Numbered from the stretch's first letter, positions 13,977 through 22,953 are shown. The stretch: 64,000 bases of DNA from Bacteroidales bacterium (GCA_017538795.1 JAFYIE010000023.1:46883-110882); one strand, 5' to 3'. Notes: generated by a model not told the origin, from the sequence alone. Program-made: numbers and translations.

Positions 13977-14716
13977 TTTACAATTTTTACAAATTCTTTG
14001 ATTCTTTCTAAATTCGAAACTTTGTAAAGCATTGAAGCACCGGTGTTATCGACACCATTAGGATACAAATCGCTATGATTATCAACAACTTCCGATGTTA
14101 ATGATGCATGAATATTTTTCACTCCTGTTGCGGAAATAATTCTTTCAACGTTGTTTTCATTAACTCCACCACCTGCCATGATGTTGATGCGGTCGCCGAA
14201 CAGAGTTTGAAACTCTCGAATCATATCGATGCCTTCGTAAGCCGTTGGTTTACAGCCGGATGTAAGGACCTTATCGAAGCCAAGGCTAATGAGAGTCTCC
14301 ATCGCGTCAAGCGGATTGTTGCAAGCGTCGATGGCACGGTGGAACGTGAACTTCATCCCCTCGCCTGCCGCCATCATCTTTTTTATCGCAGGAATGTCGA
14401 GATCACCGTTTTTGTTCAACGCACCGATGACAACGCCTTCGTATCCGAGGTTTTTCACCATTTTGATGTCTTCGCACATGATGGCGATTTCGTCGTCGTA
14501 ATAAATGTAATTCCCTGGACGACAACGAATTAAAACACGGATTGGAATGCGATCAGTAGAGACGCACCATGGCACGTCTTTACAAAGCATTAATGTCCCG
14601 TACGATGGCGTCACGCCGCCCACTTCCAGCGCCTCGCAAAGCTCGGCGCAGTCAGCACCGCCTTCAGCACCGTTCATTATTGACTGATAACCGTTTGCAC
14701 AAAGTTCAAATCTCAT
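13973..14716 (-). CDS. cutC: CutC family protein
   Basis: 247 residues. FELCANGYQSIMNGAEGGADCAELCE, GGVTPSYGTLM and the late GGGVNENNV...HAS segment identify the CutC TIM barrel, linked to copper homeostasis although its chemistry is unsettled. Residues about 45-54 (CKDVPWCVST) are not part of the usual CutC sequence between the PSYGT motif and the IPIRVLIR strand. The DNA there is a decayed palindromic repeat (14556-14583), so the family looks interrupted in frame by a mobile repeat. It overlaps the beta-mannosidase gene (ATG/stop overlap), suggesting one transcript. Confidence 0.92.
   Translation of the reverse strand: MRFELCANGYQSIMNGAEGGADCAELCEALEVGGVTPSYGTLMLCKDVPWCVSTDRIPIRVLIRCRPGNYIYYDDEIAIMCEDIKMVKNLGYEGVVIGALNKNGDLDIPAIKKMMAAGEGMKFTFHRAIDACNNPLDAMETLISLGFDKVLTSGCKPTAYEGIDMIREFQTLFGDRINIMAGGGVNENNVERIISATGVKNIHASLTSEVVDNHSDLYPNGVDNTGASMLYKVSNLERIKEFVKIVK
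14556..14583. repeat. Palindromic repeat inside cutC
   Basis: GTAGAGACGCACCATGGCACGTCTTTAC split into arms GTAGAGACGCACC and GGCACGTCTTTAC. It has the same layout as the perfect palindrome at 1413-1440, with a few mismatches. Both yield the peptide CVSTD. Confidence 0.75.
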
Positions 14717-14803
14717 GATGACATAATTTTTGCAAAGTTAACAAAATCTCTCACAGATTACACAGATATCACAGATTATTTCTACCAGAATTTCTTCCAA
14801 AGA

Positions 14804-14961
14804 GTCATTAGTCGTCAATTAGAGAGCCTCAGCGAGTACAGCGAGGTGCCAGCTCGATAATGTCGACTAATGACGAATTATCCAGAAGCAATCATTAGTC
14901 GTCAATTAGAGAGCCTCAGCGAGCGCAGCGAGGTGCCAGCTCGATAATGACGACTAATGAC
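14804..14961. repeat. Two tandem copies of a 70-base imperfect palindrome
   Basis: Copy 1 is 14804-14874 and copy 2 is 14892-14961. Each opens TCATTAGTCGTCAATTA and closes with an inverted TAATGNCGACTAATGAC, with AGAGAGCCTCAGCGAG and GCGAGGTGCCAGCTCG inside. They fill most of the 337-base gap between cutC and mutS2. Just after them, 14984-15013 matches 2453-2482 on the opposite strand at 28 of 30 bases. Confidence 0.85.
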
Positions 14962-15053
14962 GGAAGTATGCTTTCACAGAAAAGTGGCAGCCGAAAAATG
15001 ATGATTAGAGACGAAAAAAATTTTGTATTTTTGCAGACTCAAAAAATAATAAT

Positions 15054-17501
15054 GTGATTTATCCTTCGGATTTTGAAAACAAGATAGGCTTCAAGGCTAT
15101 TCGCAAACGTCTTAACGAATTGTGTATCAGCGAGATGGGTAAAGAATTCGTCGGCAAGATGTGCTTCTGCACCGACGTTGACGAAATTCACACTTATCTT
15201 CGCCTGATTCAGGATTTCCAGACCCTAATGCAAGACGGAGTGCCATTCCCAGTGCGCGATTACAACGACCTTCGCAACGAGTTCAAGCATCTGGCAATAG
15301 ACGGTACAGTAATCAGCCTCGAGAGTATGTTTGCGCTGAAACCTACACTATCGGCACTGTCTTACATTTTCAAATTCTTCAAGTCGGAGGCATCGGAAAA
15401 AGTGCCGTTTCTGAAGGCTTTGGCAGAAGGTATTTCCATTGATAATCATATCTTTACAGAGATAAACCGCCTTATCGACGACAAAGGCGAGATTCCAGAT
15501 AACGCTTCAGCGGAACTTGCTGAAATTCGTCGCGACATCAGGCGGAAACAGAGCTCCATCGATCATAGGATGCACAAAATCCTCGTCGAGGCGAAAAACT
15601 CTGGATGGACGGACAGCACTGCAGAGATGACTATCCGCGACGGACGTCCGGTGATTCCTGTTCGTGCCGCCGACAAACGCGAGCTGCGAGGCTTTATCCA
15701 TGATGAGTCAGCAACGGGACAGACGGTTTATATCGAGCCGGCTGAAATCTTCGAGACCAACAATGAAATCAAGGAGTTGGAATATGCTGAAAGACGCGAG
15801 ATAAACAAGATTTTGCTCGCTTTCACGAAACTTTTGAGACCAGAGATTCCGAATCTTACCATGGCTTGGCGACTCCTCGGATTGATTGATTTCATTAGGG
15901 CTAAGGCTTTGCTAAGCCACGAATACAACTGCGTGATTCCTGAGGTTATTGACGAGCCGATGTTCGACTGGATTGAGGCACGGCATCCGCTGCTGGAGCA
16001 GAAACTGAAAGGGCAAGGAAAGAGAATCACGCCACTGGATCTTAAACTTAGTGCTGCAAATGACAATGAGATTCCTCGCTCCGCTCGGAATGACAGTCGC
16101 ATCTTAGTAATTTCCGGCCCTAATGCCGGTGGTAAGTCCGTGTGCCTCAAGACGATAGGCTTGATTCAGTACATGCTGCAGTGCGGTCTGGCGATTCCTG
16201 TCAAGGTCGACTCGAAATGCGGCATCTTCCACGATATGTTCATCGACATTGGCGACGAGCAATCGTTGGAGAACGACCTCTCGACATACAGCTCGCACCT
16301 TATCAATATGAAGGAACTTCTTGAGCACGGCAACGAACGCACTTTGTTCCTCATCGATGAGTTCGGAACTGGAACAGAACCACAACTCGGAGGCGCGATA
16401 GCAGAGGCTATCTTGTTGAGAATGAATGAGAAAAAGTCGTTTGGCGTGGTCACGACACACTATGCGAACCTGAAACTTTTGGCTGACAACCATCCTGGCA
16501 TCGTCAACGGAGCAATGCTGTTTGATACACGTTATCTGCAACCGCTTTACGTGATGATGATTGGCAAGCCTGGCTCATCGTTCGCATTCGAAATAGCAAA
16601 AAAGATAGGTTTTCCAAATGAAATCCTCGACAGCGCGGCAGAAATATCCGGTCGCGAGCACCTCGACTTCGACCAACAGCTTCAGCAACTCGAAATAGAG
16701 AAAAAAGAGGTACGAAAGAAAGAATATGAGCTGAAAGTCGCCGACAAACTTCTAGATGAGGTAGTAACGAAATACAAGACGCAACTCGCTGATATTGAAA
16801 AGAATAAAAAAACTCTTTTAAGAGAGGCAAACAAAGAGGCGCAGGAAATCATCGACAGAGCCAACGCCAAGATCGAGAAGACCATTCGTGAGATTAAAGA
16901 GGCGCAGGCTGAGAAAAACCGCACCAAGGAACTTCGCGAGGAGCTGAAAGAGATGAAACAGAACCTCGCCAACGAGGAGAAAAACCTCTCGAAACAGCTG
17001 AAAGCCGAGGAAAAAGAAGAAATCGCCAATGCTGATTTGAAAGTCGGCGATATGGTATGCATCAACGAGTTAGAAGTCGTTGGCGAACTTTTAGCGATTA
17101 CCGATACTGATGCCACTATTCAATTTGGTGACGTAAGACTGCGCACAACTGCCGACAAGCTCAGGAAAATCAGTCGTTCACAGGCACGAAAAGCGCAGCA
17201 GAACCCGTCGTATCTGCGCAAGAGCATCATGAACGACATCAACGAGAAGGCGCAGCACTTCAACCTCACTTTGGATGTGCGCGGTCAGCGAGGTGAAGAA
17301 GCTGTTGACAACGTGGCTAAATACATCGACGAGGCGACCCTATTGAGTATCAAAGAGGTGAGCATCCTTCACGGCAAAGGAAACGGAATTCTTAGGAAGC
17401 TCATTAGAGAATACCTGAGCAAGCAGTCATGCGTGCAAAATTTCAGCGACGCCAGTCTGGAAACCGGCGGCGCTGGAATTACAAGGGTGACGCTGAGATA
17501 A
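15054..17501 (+). CDS. mutS2: MutS2 family endonuclease/ribosome rescue ATPase
   Basis: 815 residues, GTG start giving MIYPSDFENKIGFKAIR, the usual family N-terminus. It has MutS core/clamp helices, Walker A SGPNAGGKS (Lys361), Walker B LFLIDEFGTGTEP, a long coiled coil (about 530-670) and a C-terminal Smr domain (LDVRGQRGEEAVD, LHGKGNGIL). MutS2 acts on recombination intermediates or collided ribosomes. Just before the Walker A strand, residues 339-347 (EIPRSARND) come from a repeat at 16068-16094. A -7 box TATTTTTG is at 15026-15033. Confidence 0.95.
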   Translation: MIYPSDFENKIGFKAIRKRLNELCISEMGKEFVGKMCFCTDVDEIHTYLRLIQDFQTLMQDGVPFPVRDYNDLRNEFKHLAIDGTVISLESMFALKPTLSALSYIFKFFKSEASEKVPFLKALAEGISIDNHIFTEINRLIDDKGEIPDNASAELAEIRRDIRRKQSSIDHRMHKILVEAKNSGWTDSTAEMTIRDGRPVIPVRAADKRELRGFIHDESATGQTVYIEPAEIFETNNEIKELEYAERREINKILLAFTKLLRPEIPNLTMAWRLLGLIDFIRAKALLSHEYNCVIPEVIDEPMFDWIEARHPLLEQKLKGQGKRITPLDLKLSAANDNEIPRSARNDSRILVISGPNAGGKSVCLKTIGLIQYMLQCGLAIPVKVDSKCGIFHDMFIDIGDEQSLENDLSTYSSHLINMKELLEHGNERTLFLIDEFGTGTEPQLGGAIAEAILLRMNEKKSFGVVTTHYANLKLLADNHPGIVNGAMLFDTRYLQPLYVMMIGKPGSSFAFEIAKKIGFPNEILDSAAEISGREHLDFDQQLQQLEIEKKEVRKKEYELKVADKLLDEVVTKYKTQLADIEKNKKTLLREANKEAQEIIDRANAKIEKTIREIKEAQAEKNRTKELREELKEMKQNLANEEKNLSKQLKAEEKEEIANADLKVGDMVCINELEVVGELLAITDTDATIQFGDVRLRTTADKLRKISRSQARKAQQNPSYLRKSIMNDINEKAQHFNLTLDVRGQRGEEAVDNVAKYIDEATLLSIKEVSILHGKGNGILRKLIREYLSKQSCVQNFSDASLETGGAGITRVTLR
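16068..16094. repeat. Repeat inside mutS2 (GAGATTCCTCGC family)
   Basis: GAGATTCCTCGCTCCGCTCG followed by GAATGAC. A related element is at 19207-19266. It encodes EIPRSARND, an extra stretch directly before the Walker A strand of MutS2. Confidence 0.75.
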
Positions 17502-17554
17502 TCTCATACAGATTACACTGATTGCACAGATTTAATAATCGCCTTATAGAATAG

Positions 17555-17758
17555 TTATTTATTCCGTTTTATTGTATTATATAACTTCACAAAATACATT
17601 AACAAACAGCAATAGCCTAACAATCCCCAAAATTTTGGTATATAGTAATTCGCCCCTAAATATTTAGAATTATGAATAATATTAATTATAATGTAGTATA
17701 AATCCACTGCAACTAATATAGCCATACCAATCAGTGCAAAAAGAGATGCTTTTTTCAT
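17555..17758 (-). CDS. Small membrane protein
   Basis: 67 residues. It has two hydrophobic segments (ALIGMAILVAVDLYYIIINI and FWGLLGYCCLLMYFV in the C-terminal half) and a basic tail, so it is an inner-membrane protein of unknown role. It follows the 165-residue membrane protein by 12 bases on the same strand and is probably co-transcribed with it. No family is recognised. Confidence 0.6.
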   Translation of the reverse strand: MKKASLFALIGMAILVAVDLYYIIINIIHNSKYLGANYYIPKFWGLLGYCCLLMYFVKLYNTIKRNK

Positions 17759-17770
17759 ATAGTATATGCT

Positions 17771-18268
17771 TTATTTATTAAGTTTATTGGAAATATTGAC
17801 AATAACTTTTGCGAACGCAAAACTAATCAACGATACAAAAAACGTTGCTAAACCTATACCAAAAATATCCCAGTGGAACACAGTACGATAATGACTGTCA
17901 TCAACCGCTATTATTCCGAAAACCAAAGCAGAAATGATTCCCAAAATTAGAATAATAACAGCACATACATTAAGCGTATTTTCCGCACCGCCATTTATTC
18001 CTGATTTGTGTGTAATATCTTTCTCATAAATTGATTGAACTTTTTCAAAATCTTCATCCGAAATATCACATACATATTTGAATCTTGTTGTTTCTCCGTA
18101 CATATCCTGCCTCAAAAGAGGATAATCATCTTTATTACCATTTCCATCAAAAACTACTTCTGCTCCAAGATTGTAATGGCTCAAAACTTCGTATCTATAT
18201 TGAGCCTCTTGTGTTTTTTCTTTTTGGTTTTCTTGTTCAAGGAATGTTTTAACAGCTTCGCAACTCAT
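17771..18268 (-). CDS. Hypothetical membrane protein
   Basis: 165 residues. The N-terminal half is soluble and polar (coiled-coil-like start, FLEQENQKEKTQEAQYRYEV). The C-terminal third has two membrane segments (VCAVIILILGIISALVFGII and GIGLATFFVSLISFAFAKV). No family is recognised. It lies behind the RNA at 18316-18545, whose terminator would sit 48 bases before the start codon. Expression may therefore depend on read-through. Confidence 0.65.
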   Translation of the reverse strand: MSCEAVKTFLEQENQKEKTQEAQYRYEVLSHYNLGAEVVFDGNGNKDDYPLLRQDMYGETTRFKYVCDISDEDFEKVQSIYEKDITHKSGINGGAENTLNVCAVIILILGIISALVFGIIAVDDSHYRTVFHWDIFGIGLATFFVSLISFAFAKVIVNISNKLNK

Positions 18269-18315
18269 AATGTTAGATTTTGCGCCTATAGTTTCCTTGA
18301 TTACGCATTAATAAT

Positions 18316-18545
18316 AACAAAAAAGGCTAGGAAACTAATTGCACATATTTTAGAGTACAGGCTCTGGAAAACCCATGTAAGAAAATAGTACAACTCACCT
18401 AGCCTGTATGCTCAGTTAGAAATCTAATTGAATACATAATAGGCTAGCAAATCGTCCTTATTCTCCTTACTCAATTTTCCAGATTTAGTACTCTGAGAAA
18501 TAAGTACAATATGCCTTAGATGTTCGGATTTCTCCCCGAACAACC
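18316..18545 (-). ncRNA. Switch-like leader or small RNA
   Basis: A perfect promoter (18551-18581) sits directly upstream on the minus strand. In RNA order there is CTAGCCT (18447-18441), AGGCTAGG (18405-18398) and CCTAGCCT (18331-18324) followed by six T. The middle element can pair with the first, where an extra GUAU/AUAC stem helps, or with the third, which makes a terminator with a long loop. Two short hairpins lie near the 5' end (GTTCGG/CCGAAC and GTACT/AGTAC). The known family, if any, is not recognised. It may be a stand-alone RNA or an attenuator for the membrane protein genes. Confidence 0.55.
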
Positions 18546-18550
18546 AAGTG

Positions 18551-18581
18551 CAAAGTTACAAAGAATTTTTAATTAGTCAAA
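18551..18581 (-). promoter_or_regulatory. Promoter of the 18.3-18.5 kb RNA
   Basis: Minus strand: TTTG, 19 bases, TAACTTTG. It has exact Bacteroidota consensus spacing. No long reading frame starts in the following 230 bases, so it supports an RNA gene or a leader. Confidence 0.75.
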
Positions 18582-18599
18582 TATTTTTTAGAAAAAAGA

Positions 18600-18630
18600 T
18601 TGACATATTTGAAGAAATCATGTATTTTTG
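18600..18630 (+). promoter_or_regulatory. Promoter of the DUF4160/DUF2442 pair
   Basis: TTG at 18600-18602, 20 bases, then TATTTTTG at 18623-18630. The leader before ATG 18650 would be only about 12-15 bases. Confidence 0.7.
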
Positions 18631-18649
18631 CAGTGTAAAATTTTAAGAT

Positions 18650-18910
18650 ATGCCAGAAATTAGCAATTTTTATGGAATCGCAATTTACATGTTTATTGGT
18701 GACCACAATCCACCACATTTTCATGTATATTATGATGGTTCTTCAGCATTGGTTTCAATAAAAGACGGAACCATTTTAAAAGGTTCATTGCCACCGCAAG
18801 CAAAACGTCTTGTAAGAAAATGGCTTGAGCTTCACAGAGACGAATTATTGGATAACTGGAATCGTTTGTCAAACAGCGAATCCGCATTAAATATAAAACC
18901 ATTAAGATGA
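18650..18910 (+). CDS. DUF4160 family protein (pair A)
   Basis: 86 residues. MPEISNFYGIAIYMFIGDHN and PPHFHVYYDGSSALVSI are typical of DUF4160. These small proteins are usually encoded beside a DUF2442 protein, and the pair has been proposed to act as a toxin-antitoxin-like module, although the role is not settled. The next gene overlaps by 4 bases and encodes that partner. It has its own promoter at 18600-18630. Confidence 0.85.
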   Translation: MPEISNFYGIAIYMFIGDHNPPHFHVYYDGSSALVSIKDGTILKGSLPPQAKRLVRKWLELHRDELLDNWNRLSNSESALNIKPLR

Positions 18911-19236
18911 TGAAAAACAATGAAGTTTTGGCAATAACAGCCGCTGAATATATTGAAGATTACAAGCTTCGCCTCACTTTCAATAACGGTGCGGTCAAAG
19001 TTGTCGATTTTGTCCCTTTAATGCAAAAAGGTATTTGTAAGAAATTGCAAGATAAAGAGTATTTCCGTTCATTTAAGCTCGATCCTTTCACTGTCGATTG
19101 GAACAATGAAATCGGATTTGCGCCGGAATATCTTTATGAAATTGGAATATATCCGACCAATGAGGAAACCACACCTCTGATGGCAGCAGAAGAGCAGCAA
19201 TCATACGAGATTCCTCGCACTTCGTGCTCGGAATGA
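18907..19236 (+). CDS. DUF2442 family protein (pair A)
   Basis: 109 residues. YKLRLTFNNGAVKVVDFVPL and the WNNEIGFAPEYLYEIG segment are typical of DUF2442. It overlaps the upstream DUF4160 gene (ATGA) and is translationally coupled. The last residues (about 100-109, YEIPRTSCSE) come from a palindromic repeat at 19207-19266, so the natural C-terminus has been replaced or extended by the repeat. Confidence 0.85.
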   Translation: MMKNNEVLAITAAEYIEDYKLRLTFNNGAVKVVDFVPLMQKGICKKLQDKEYFRSFKLDPFTVDWNNEIGFAPEYLYEIGIYPTNEETTPLMAAEEQQSYEIPRTSCSE

Positions 19237-19266
19237 GATTCTCATTCCGAGCGATGTAAGGAATCT
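19207..19266. repeat. Palindromic repeat at the 3' end of the DUF2442 gene
   Basis: GAGATTCCTCGCACTTCG, then TGCTCGGAATGAGATTC and the inverted CTCATTCCGAGCGA...GGAATCTT. It is related to the copy inside mutS2 at 16068-16094. It supplies the last codons and stop of the DUF2442 gene and may act as a terminator between the convergent genes. Confidence 0.7.
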
Positions 19267-21197
19267 TATTTAATAACAATTCTTTTTGTCAATCTGTCTG
19301 TTCCATTATCAACGGAGATGAAATAAACTCCAGCTTGCAACGAAGTCAAATCAAGGGTGCCATCTTGGAATGCATTGTCAGACAACACCCTGACTCCTAT
19401 CATGTTATAAACAGAGACTGAGTAACTACGTTCCAAGCCTGTCGAGATATTCACGACGCCTTTCGATGGATTCGGCGAGATCGACAGATTAAAACTCTCT
19501 TCCACAAAATTCTCATTCACATCAAGATGGTCGAAATTGATGCACAAATCGTCGACTGCCGCATATTTATAACTGGTTTCGGTAGTTCCACGACCGCTTG
19601 CTTCAAATCTGATGCGCACCTGGACATAATCCTCGCCGATATAATCATTGAGCGAAAAGGCATAATCGTTCCAACTGTTTTGCGCATCCCAAATAAAATC
19701 AAGCTTATGCCATGTCTTCCTGTCGGTTGTCACATCAATATAAACACCGGCATTGAATGGCGACCATATCGATGAAAATGCTCTGTTCATCTTAAATCCA
19801 AAAGTAACATCTTCGGTCGTTTCAGGAATAGAAAACCACTGAGTTTCAACCATTTGCAAGATATTATCTCTGGTATAAGTCTTAGCCGTCAGACACATTC
19901 TTTGCTTAAACTGACCAAAATACCAGTTATCAGCATTGTACAAATGCAGGCCATCCGCCGTCTCGTCTTCAAAGTCATAAAACACTGGAAGTTGCAACGG
20001 TTCGCGCGAGAAAATCGAGTCCATATTCGAGGCCGCGCTTTCCACACCTTCAGCATTGACACCTTTCACAAAATAGCGATGCCATTCGCCATCTTCAAAG
20101 TTTTCATCAATGAAAGAATTATCGGTCGTTTCAGCAAGTAACTCATTGTCTTTAAACAATTTATAAGACACAGTTCCTGGAGCGTCGTTCCAACTCAAGA
20201 AGGTTTCACCGTCTTTCACTGTCGCGCTGAAATCCTGAGGAGCCAGCCATCCGTCGGCGAGTTCGGCAACTGATGCAATTACAGCTTTCACAAAACCTGT
20301 CGCCAAAGCCAAGCAGTTAAATCCAGCGCCAATTGTATCCGAAAGATGATGATAATGAGGATTTTGAGCCTGATATTCAATATCGCCGATATAAAGCGCA
20401 GGATATTCATGGATGTTAAAACACATATGGTCTCCGCCGTAAGCGTCTTTAGCCGTAAAACGATAGGTCGGCATCTCAGGGATGTAAAGATTCGCCACAT
20501 TCTGATAATAATCGAAAAGCCTTTCGGAGATATAAGAATAGCCTGAATACATCGTGACAGGACCATATTCAGGACCAGGCCAGAAACCTATCATATCCAT
20601 GTCGAAAACACCGAGGATATTTATGTCCTCGCGAGCGCATTTCTGCACAAAAGGATAGCTTCCGACCATCCAGCGCTCCTCGCCGTTAAACGGAATGTAG
20701 AGAATCGAACGTTTAAACTGATATTGGCGCAAAATTCTTGCACACTCAAACACTCCCGAGGTTCCAGAGGCATTGTCGTCGGCACCCGGACCGTCGGGAT
20801 GGTCATAGTGTGCAGCAATGATGATGTATTCATCAGGAAACTCAGTTCCTCGCTGAATGGCGATGACATTGCCGGCTTGAAGAGTGTCGGTCATGCCGAT
20901 AGTGCCAGTGTGATGATGGACGTAAGTCTCAAGACCGAGTTGGTCGAACCAATCGAGAAGAACATTCTGAACAATCAGAGCATTGGGTGAACTGCATTCA
21001 CGGATGTACTGTTGCATAAACTCGATGGCATAATAAATACTCAGCGTATCGACTTGATTCAACATCTCGACGATGGCTGGGTTTGTCTGAGTTACAAGAG
21101 GATAAGTCTGGTTACGATTGCCCTTATGGTCAATAAATTGGGCGTTTAACGCATTGACGCACAATGCCATAGCAATAAAAAGTAAATACTTCTTCAT
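19266..21197 (-). CDS. Secreted M28 zinc aminopeptidase-like protein with T9SS sorting domain
   Basis: 643 residues from MKKYLLFIAMALCVNALNAQ, a Sec signal. The peptidase domain has the metal ligands of family M28: AAHYDHPDGPGADDNASGTS, FNGEE and DMDMIGF. This is followed by a fibronectin-like segment (about 315-400), a jelly-roll-like domain and a C-terminal type A T9SS domain (SISPNPSKGVVNI...GVYFISVDNG...RIVIK). It would be exported and anchored or released by the type IX system and trim peptides. The start 24 bases downstream of the first ATG gives the cleaner signal peptide. Confidence 0.9.
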   Translation of the reverse strand: MKKYLLFIAMALCVNALNAQFIDHKGNRNQTYPLVTQTNPAIVEMLNQVDTLSIYYAIEFMQQYIRECSSPNALIVQNVLLDWFDQLGLETYVHHHTGTIGMTDTLQAGNVIAIQRGTEFPDEYIIIAAHYDHPDGPGADDNASGTSGVFECARILRQYQFKRSILYIPFNGEERWMVGSYPFVQKCAREDINILGVFDMDMIGFWPGPEYGPVTMYSGYSYISERLFDYYQNVANLYIPEMPTYRFTAKDAYGGDHMCFNIHEYPALYIGDIEYQAQNPHYHHLSDTIGAGFNCLALATGFVKAVIASVAELADGWLAPQDFSATVKDGETFLSWNDAPGTVSYKLFKDNELLAETTDNSFIDENFEDGEWHRYFVKGVNAEGVESAASNMDSIFSREPLQLPVFYDFEDETADGLHLYNADNWYFGQFKQRMCLTAKTYTRDNILQMVETQWFSIPETTEDVTFGFKMNRAFSSIWSPFNAGVYIDVTTDRKTWHKLDFIWDAQNSWNDYAFSLNDYIGEDYVQVRIRFEASGRGTTETSYKYAAVDDLCINFDHLDVNENFVEESFNLSISPNPSKGVVNISTGLERSYSVSVYNMIGVRVLSDNAFQDGTLDLTSLQAGVYFISVDNGTDRLTKRIVIK

Positions 21198-21287
21198 TTT
21201 CGTAGGATTTAGTTGCTGCAAAAATAAAGAAGTATTTTTACCTGACCAAAGGGTTTTAGGAAAAATCTTTTAGGAATTTAGGAAAAA

Positions 21288-21358
21288 TAGTCGTTAGACT
21301 TTAGTAATCCAGACTAACGACTAAAAACCAAAGACTAAAGACTATAAACTAAAGACTT
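21288..21358. repeat. AGACTAAAGACT repeats after metK
   Basis: Several partial, directly and inversely oriented copies of GTCTTTAGTC/GACTAAAGAC. They resemble the 3' flank of gapA (7515-7550) and the palindrome at 2453-2525. They probably form 3' hairpins in mRNA. Confidence 0.55.
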
Positions 21359-22634
21359 TTTGTATCTCTGAAACCATGTCAACCTTCTCCCATGCAAAGA
21401 ACTCAACATTTTTGTAGTTCTTGCCGTTTTCGGTGAAGGTATCCTTGTCTTTGTACTGAACCTCGACCTTTGCGGTGAACGGGTCGCGACCGAAGTGACC
21501 GTACGATGCCGTTGGCTCGAAGATAGGATTCTTCAGTCCGAAACGCTTCACGATTGCGTATGGACGCAGATCGAACAAAGTGCGAATCTTCTCAGCGATT
21601 TCAGCGTCGTTCATCTTATTGCCGTTTGCGTCTTTAACATGTGCTGTTCCGTAAGTGTTGACGTAGAAACCGACAGGCTGTGCCACGCCGATTGCGTATG
21701 CGATCTGCACGAGAGCCTCATCGCAAACGCCTGCTGCCACTATGTTTTTAGCGATATGACGTGCTGCATATGCTGCTGAGCGGTCGACCTTCGATGAGTC
21801 TTTGCCCGAAAATGCTCCACCGCCATGTGCACCACGACCACCATAAGTATCAACGATGATTTTACGGCCTGTGAGACCAGTGTCGCCATGAGGTCCGCCG
21901 ATGACGAACTTACCAGTCGGGTTGACGAAGAGCTTCATGTCGGACTTGAAGAGGTTTCTAACCTTTTGAGGCAGAAGCTTTTTCAGTCTCGGGAGCAATA
22001 TTGTACGCACATCATGCTCGATTTTCTCGATCATGGCAGCGTCGTCGTCCATAAACTCATCGTGTTGTGTTGAGATGACGATGGTGTCGATGCGCAACGG
22101 CTTCCAGTTAGCGCCGTATTCCACCGTGACCTGCGACTTAGCATCCGGACGGAGGTATTTCATGCGCTTGCCTTCACGGCGAATCTTAGCGAGTTCGAGC
22201 AGAAGCATGTGCGACAAAACTATTGTCAGCGGCATATATTCCGGTGTCTCTTTGCAAGCGTAGCCAAACATCATGCCCTGGTCGCCAGCGCCCTGGTCTT
22301 CCTCTTTTTTACGTTCCACGCCGCGGTTGATGTCCTGCGACTGACCATGAATTGCCGACACCACGCCGCACGACTTGCTGTCGAACTGATATTCCGCCTT
22401 TGTATAGCCTATGCGCTCGATGACACGACGCGCAGTGCCTTGAATGTCAACGTATCCGTTTGATTTAACCTCGCCTGCCACGACGGTGAGACCGGTGGTC
22501 ACCAACGTCTCGCAAGCAACTTTTGATTCCGGGTCCTGACGCAGCATTTCGTCGAGGACGGCATCTGAAATCTGATCGGCCACTTTATCCGGATGGCCTT
22601 CTGAAACTGATTCTGAAGTGAAATAATAACCCAT
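21342..22634 (-). CDS. metK: S-adenosylmethionine synthetase
   Basis: 430 residues, full length. [45 protein letters not shown] and [17 protein letters not shown] are the diagnostic motifs. It makes SAM from methionine and ATP. A dense run of TAAAGACT repeats (21290-21355) covers its 3' flank. The 338-base gap upstream holds a dispersed repeat at 22857-22953 and no gene; I see no clear consensus promoter directly before the start. Confidence 0.97.
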   Translation of the reverse strand: MGYYFTSESVSEGHPDKVADQISDAVLDEMLRQDPESKVACETLVTTGLTVVAGEVKSNGYVDIQGTARRVIERIGYTKAEYQFDSKSCGVVSAIHGQSQDINRGVERKKEEDQGAGDQGMMFGYACKETPEYMPLTIVLSHMLLLELAKIRREGKRMKYLRPDAKSQVTVEYGANWKPLRIDTIVISTQHDEFMDDDAAMIEKIEHDVRTILLPRLKKLLPQKVRNLFKSDMKLFVNPTGKFVIGGPHGDTGLTGRKIIVDTYGGRGAHGGGAFSGKDSSKVDRSAAYAARHIAKNIVAAGVCDEALVQIAYAIGVAQPVGFYVNTYGTAHVKDANGNKMNDAEIAEKIRTLFDLRPYAIVKRFGLKNPIFEPTASYGHFGRDPFTAKVEVQYKDKDTFTENGKNYKNVEFFAWEKVDMVSEIQKVFSL

Positions 22635-22856
22635 TTTTATTTTAAGTTAGGAGTTAGGAGTTTGAAGTTAGAAGTTATAATCTTCCTCAAACCTTAGCTC
22701 GTGTTAATAAATATGGATAATTTGAGATTGTTAAAAGAAATACTGTTTTAGCATTTTTTCTTGTGGTTGCAATCAATCAAATCTGTCCACGTGAATTTGG
22801 ACTGCAAAGATACAACTATTTTTTATAATAAAATTCTTTTTTAATTATTTTTTTTG

Positions 22857-22953
22857 TTCCTTTTCCCTTGATGGAAAATGAACCGAAAAGATCAAGCGCC
22901 ATCCGAAGCTCGAACCGCCGTATGGCGCGGGCCACCGCACCGCGAAGCGACGT
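22857..22953. repeat. Dispersed intergenic repeat, copy B
   Basis: It begins TTCCTTTTCCCTTGATGG and continues AGATCAAGCGCCATCCGAAG with the same GC-rich tail as copy A at 3741-3838, differing at only a few positions. It lies between the metK start and the gldA-like stop. Confidence 0.85.

Noticed and set aside
18427-18548. Short peptide gene inside the 18.3-18.5 kb RNA (minus strand, about 39 codons)
   Set aside because: It has no ATG and would start at a TTG next to the transcription start; a structured RNA explains the region better.
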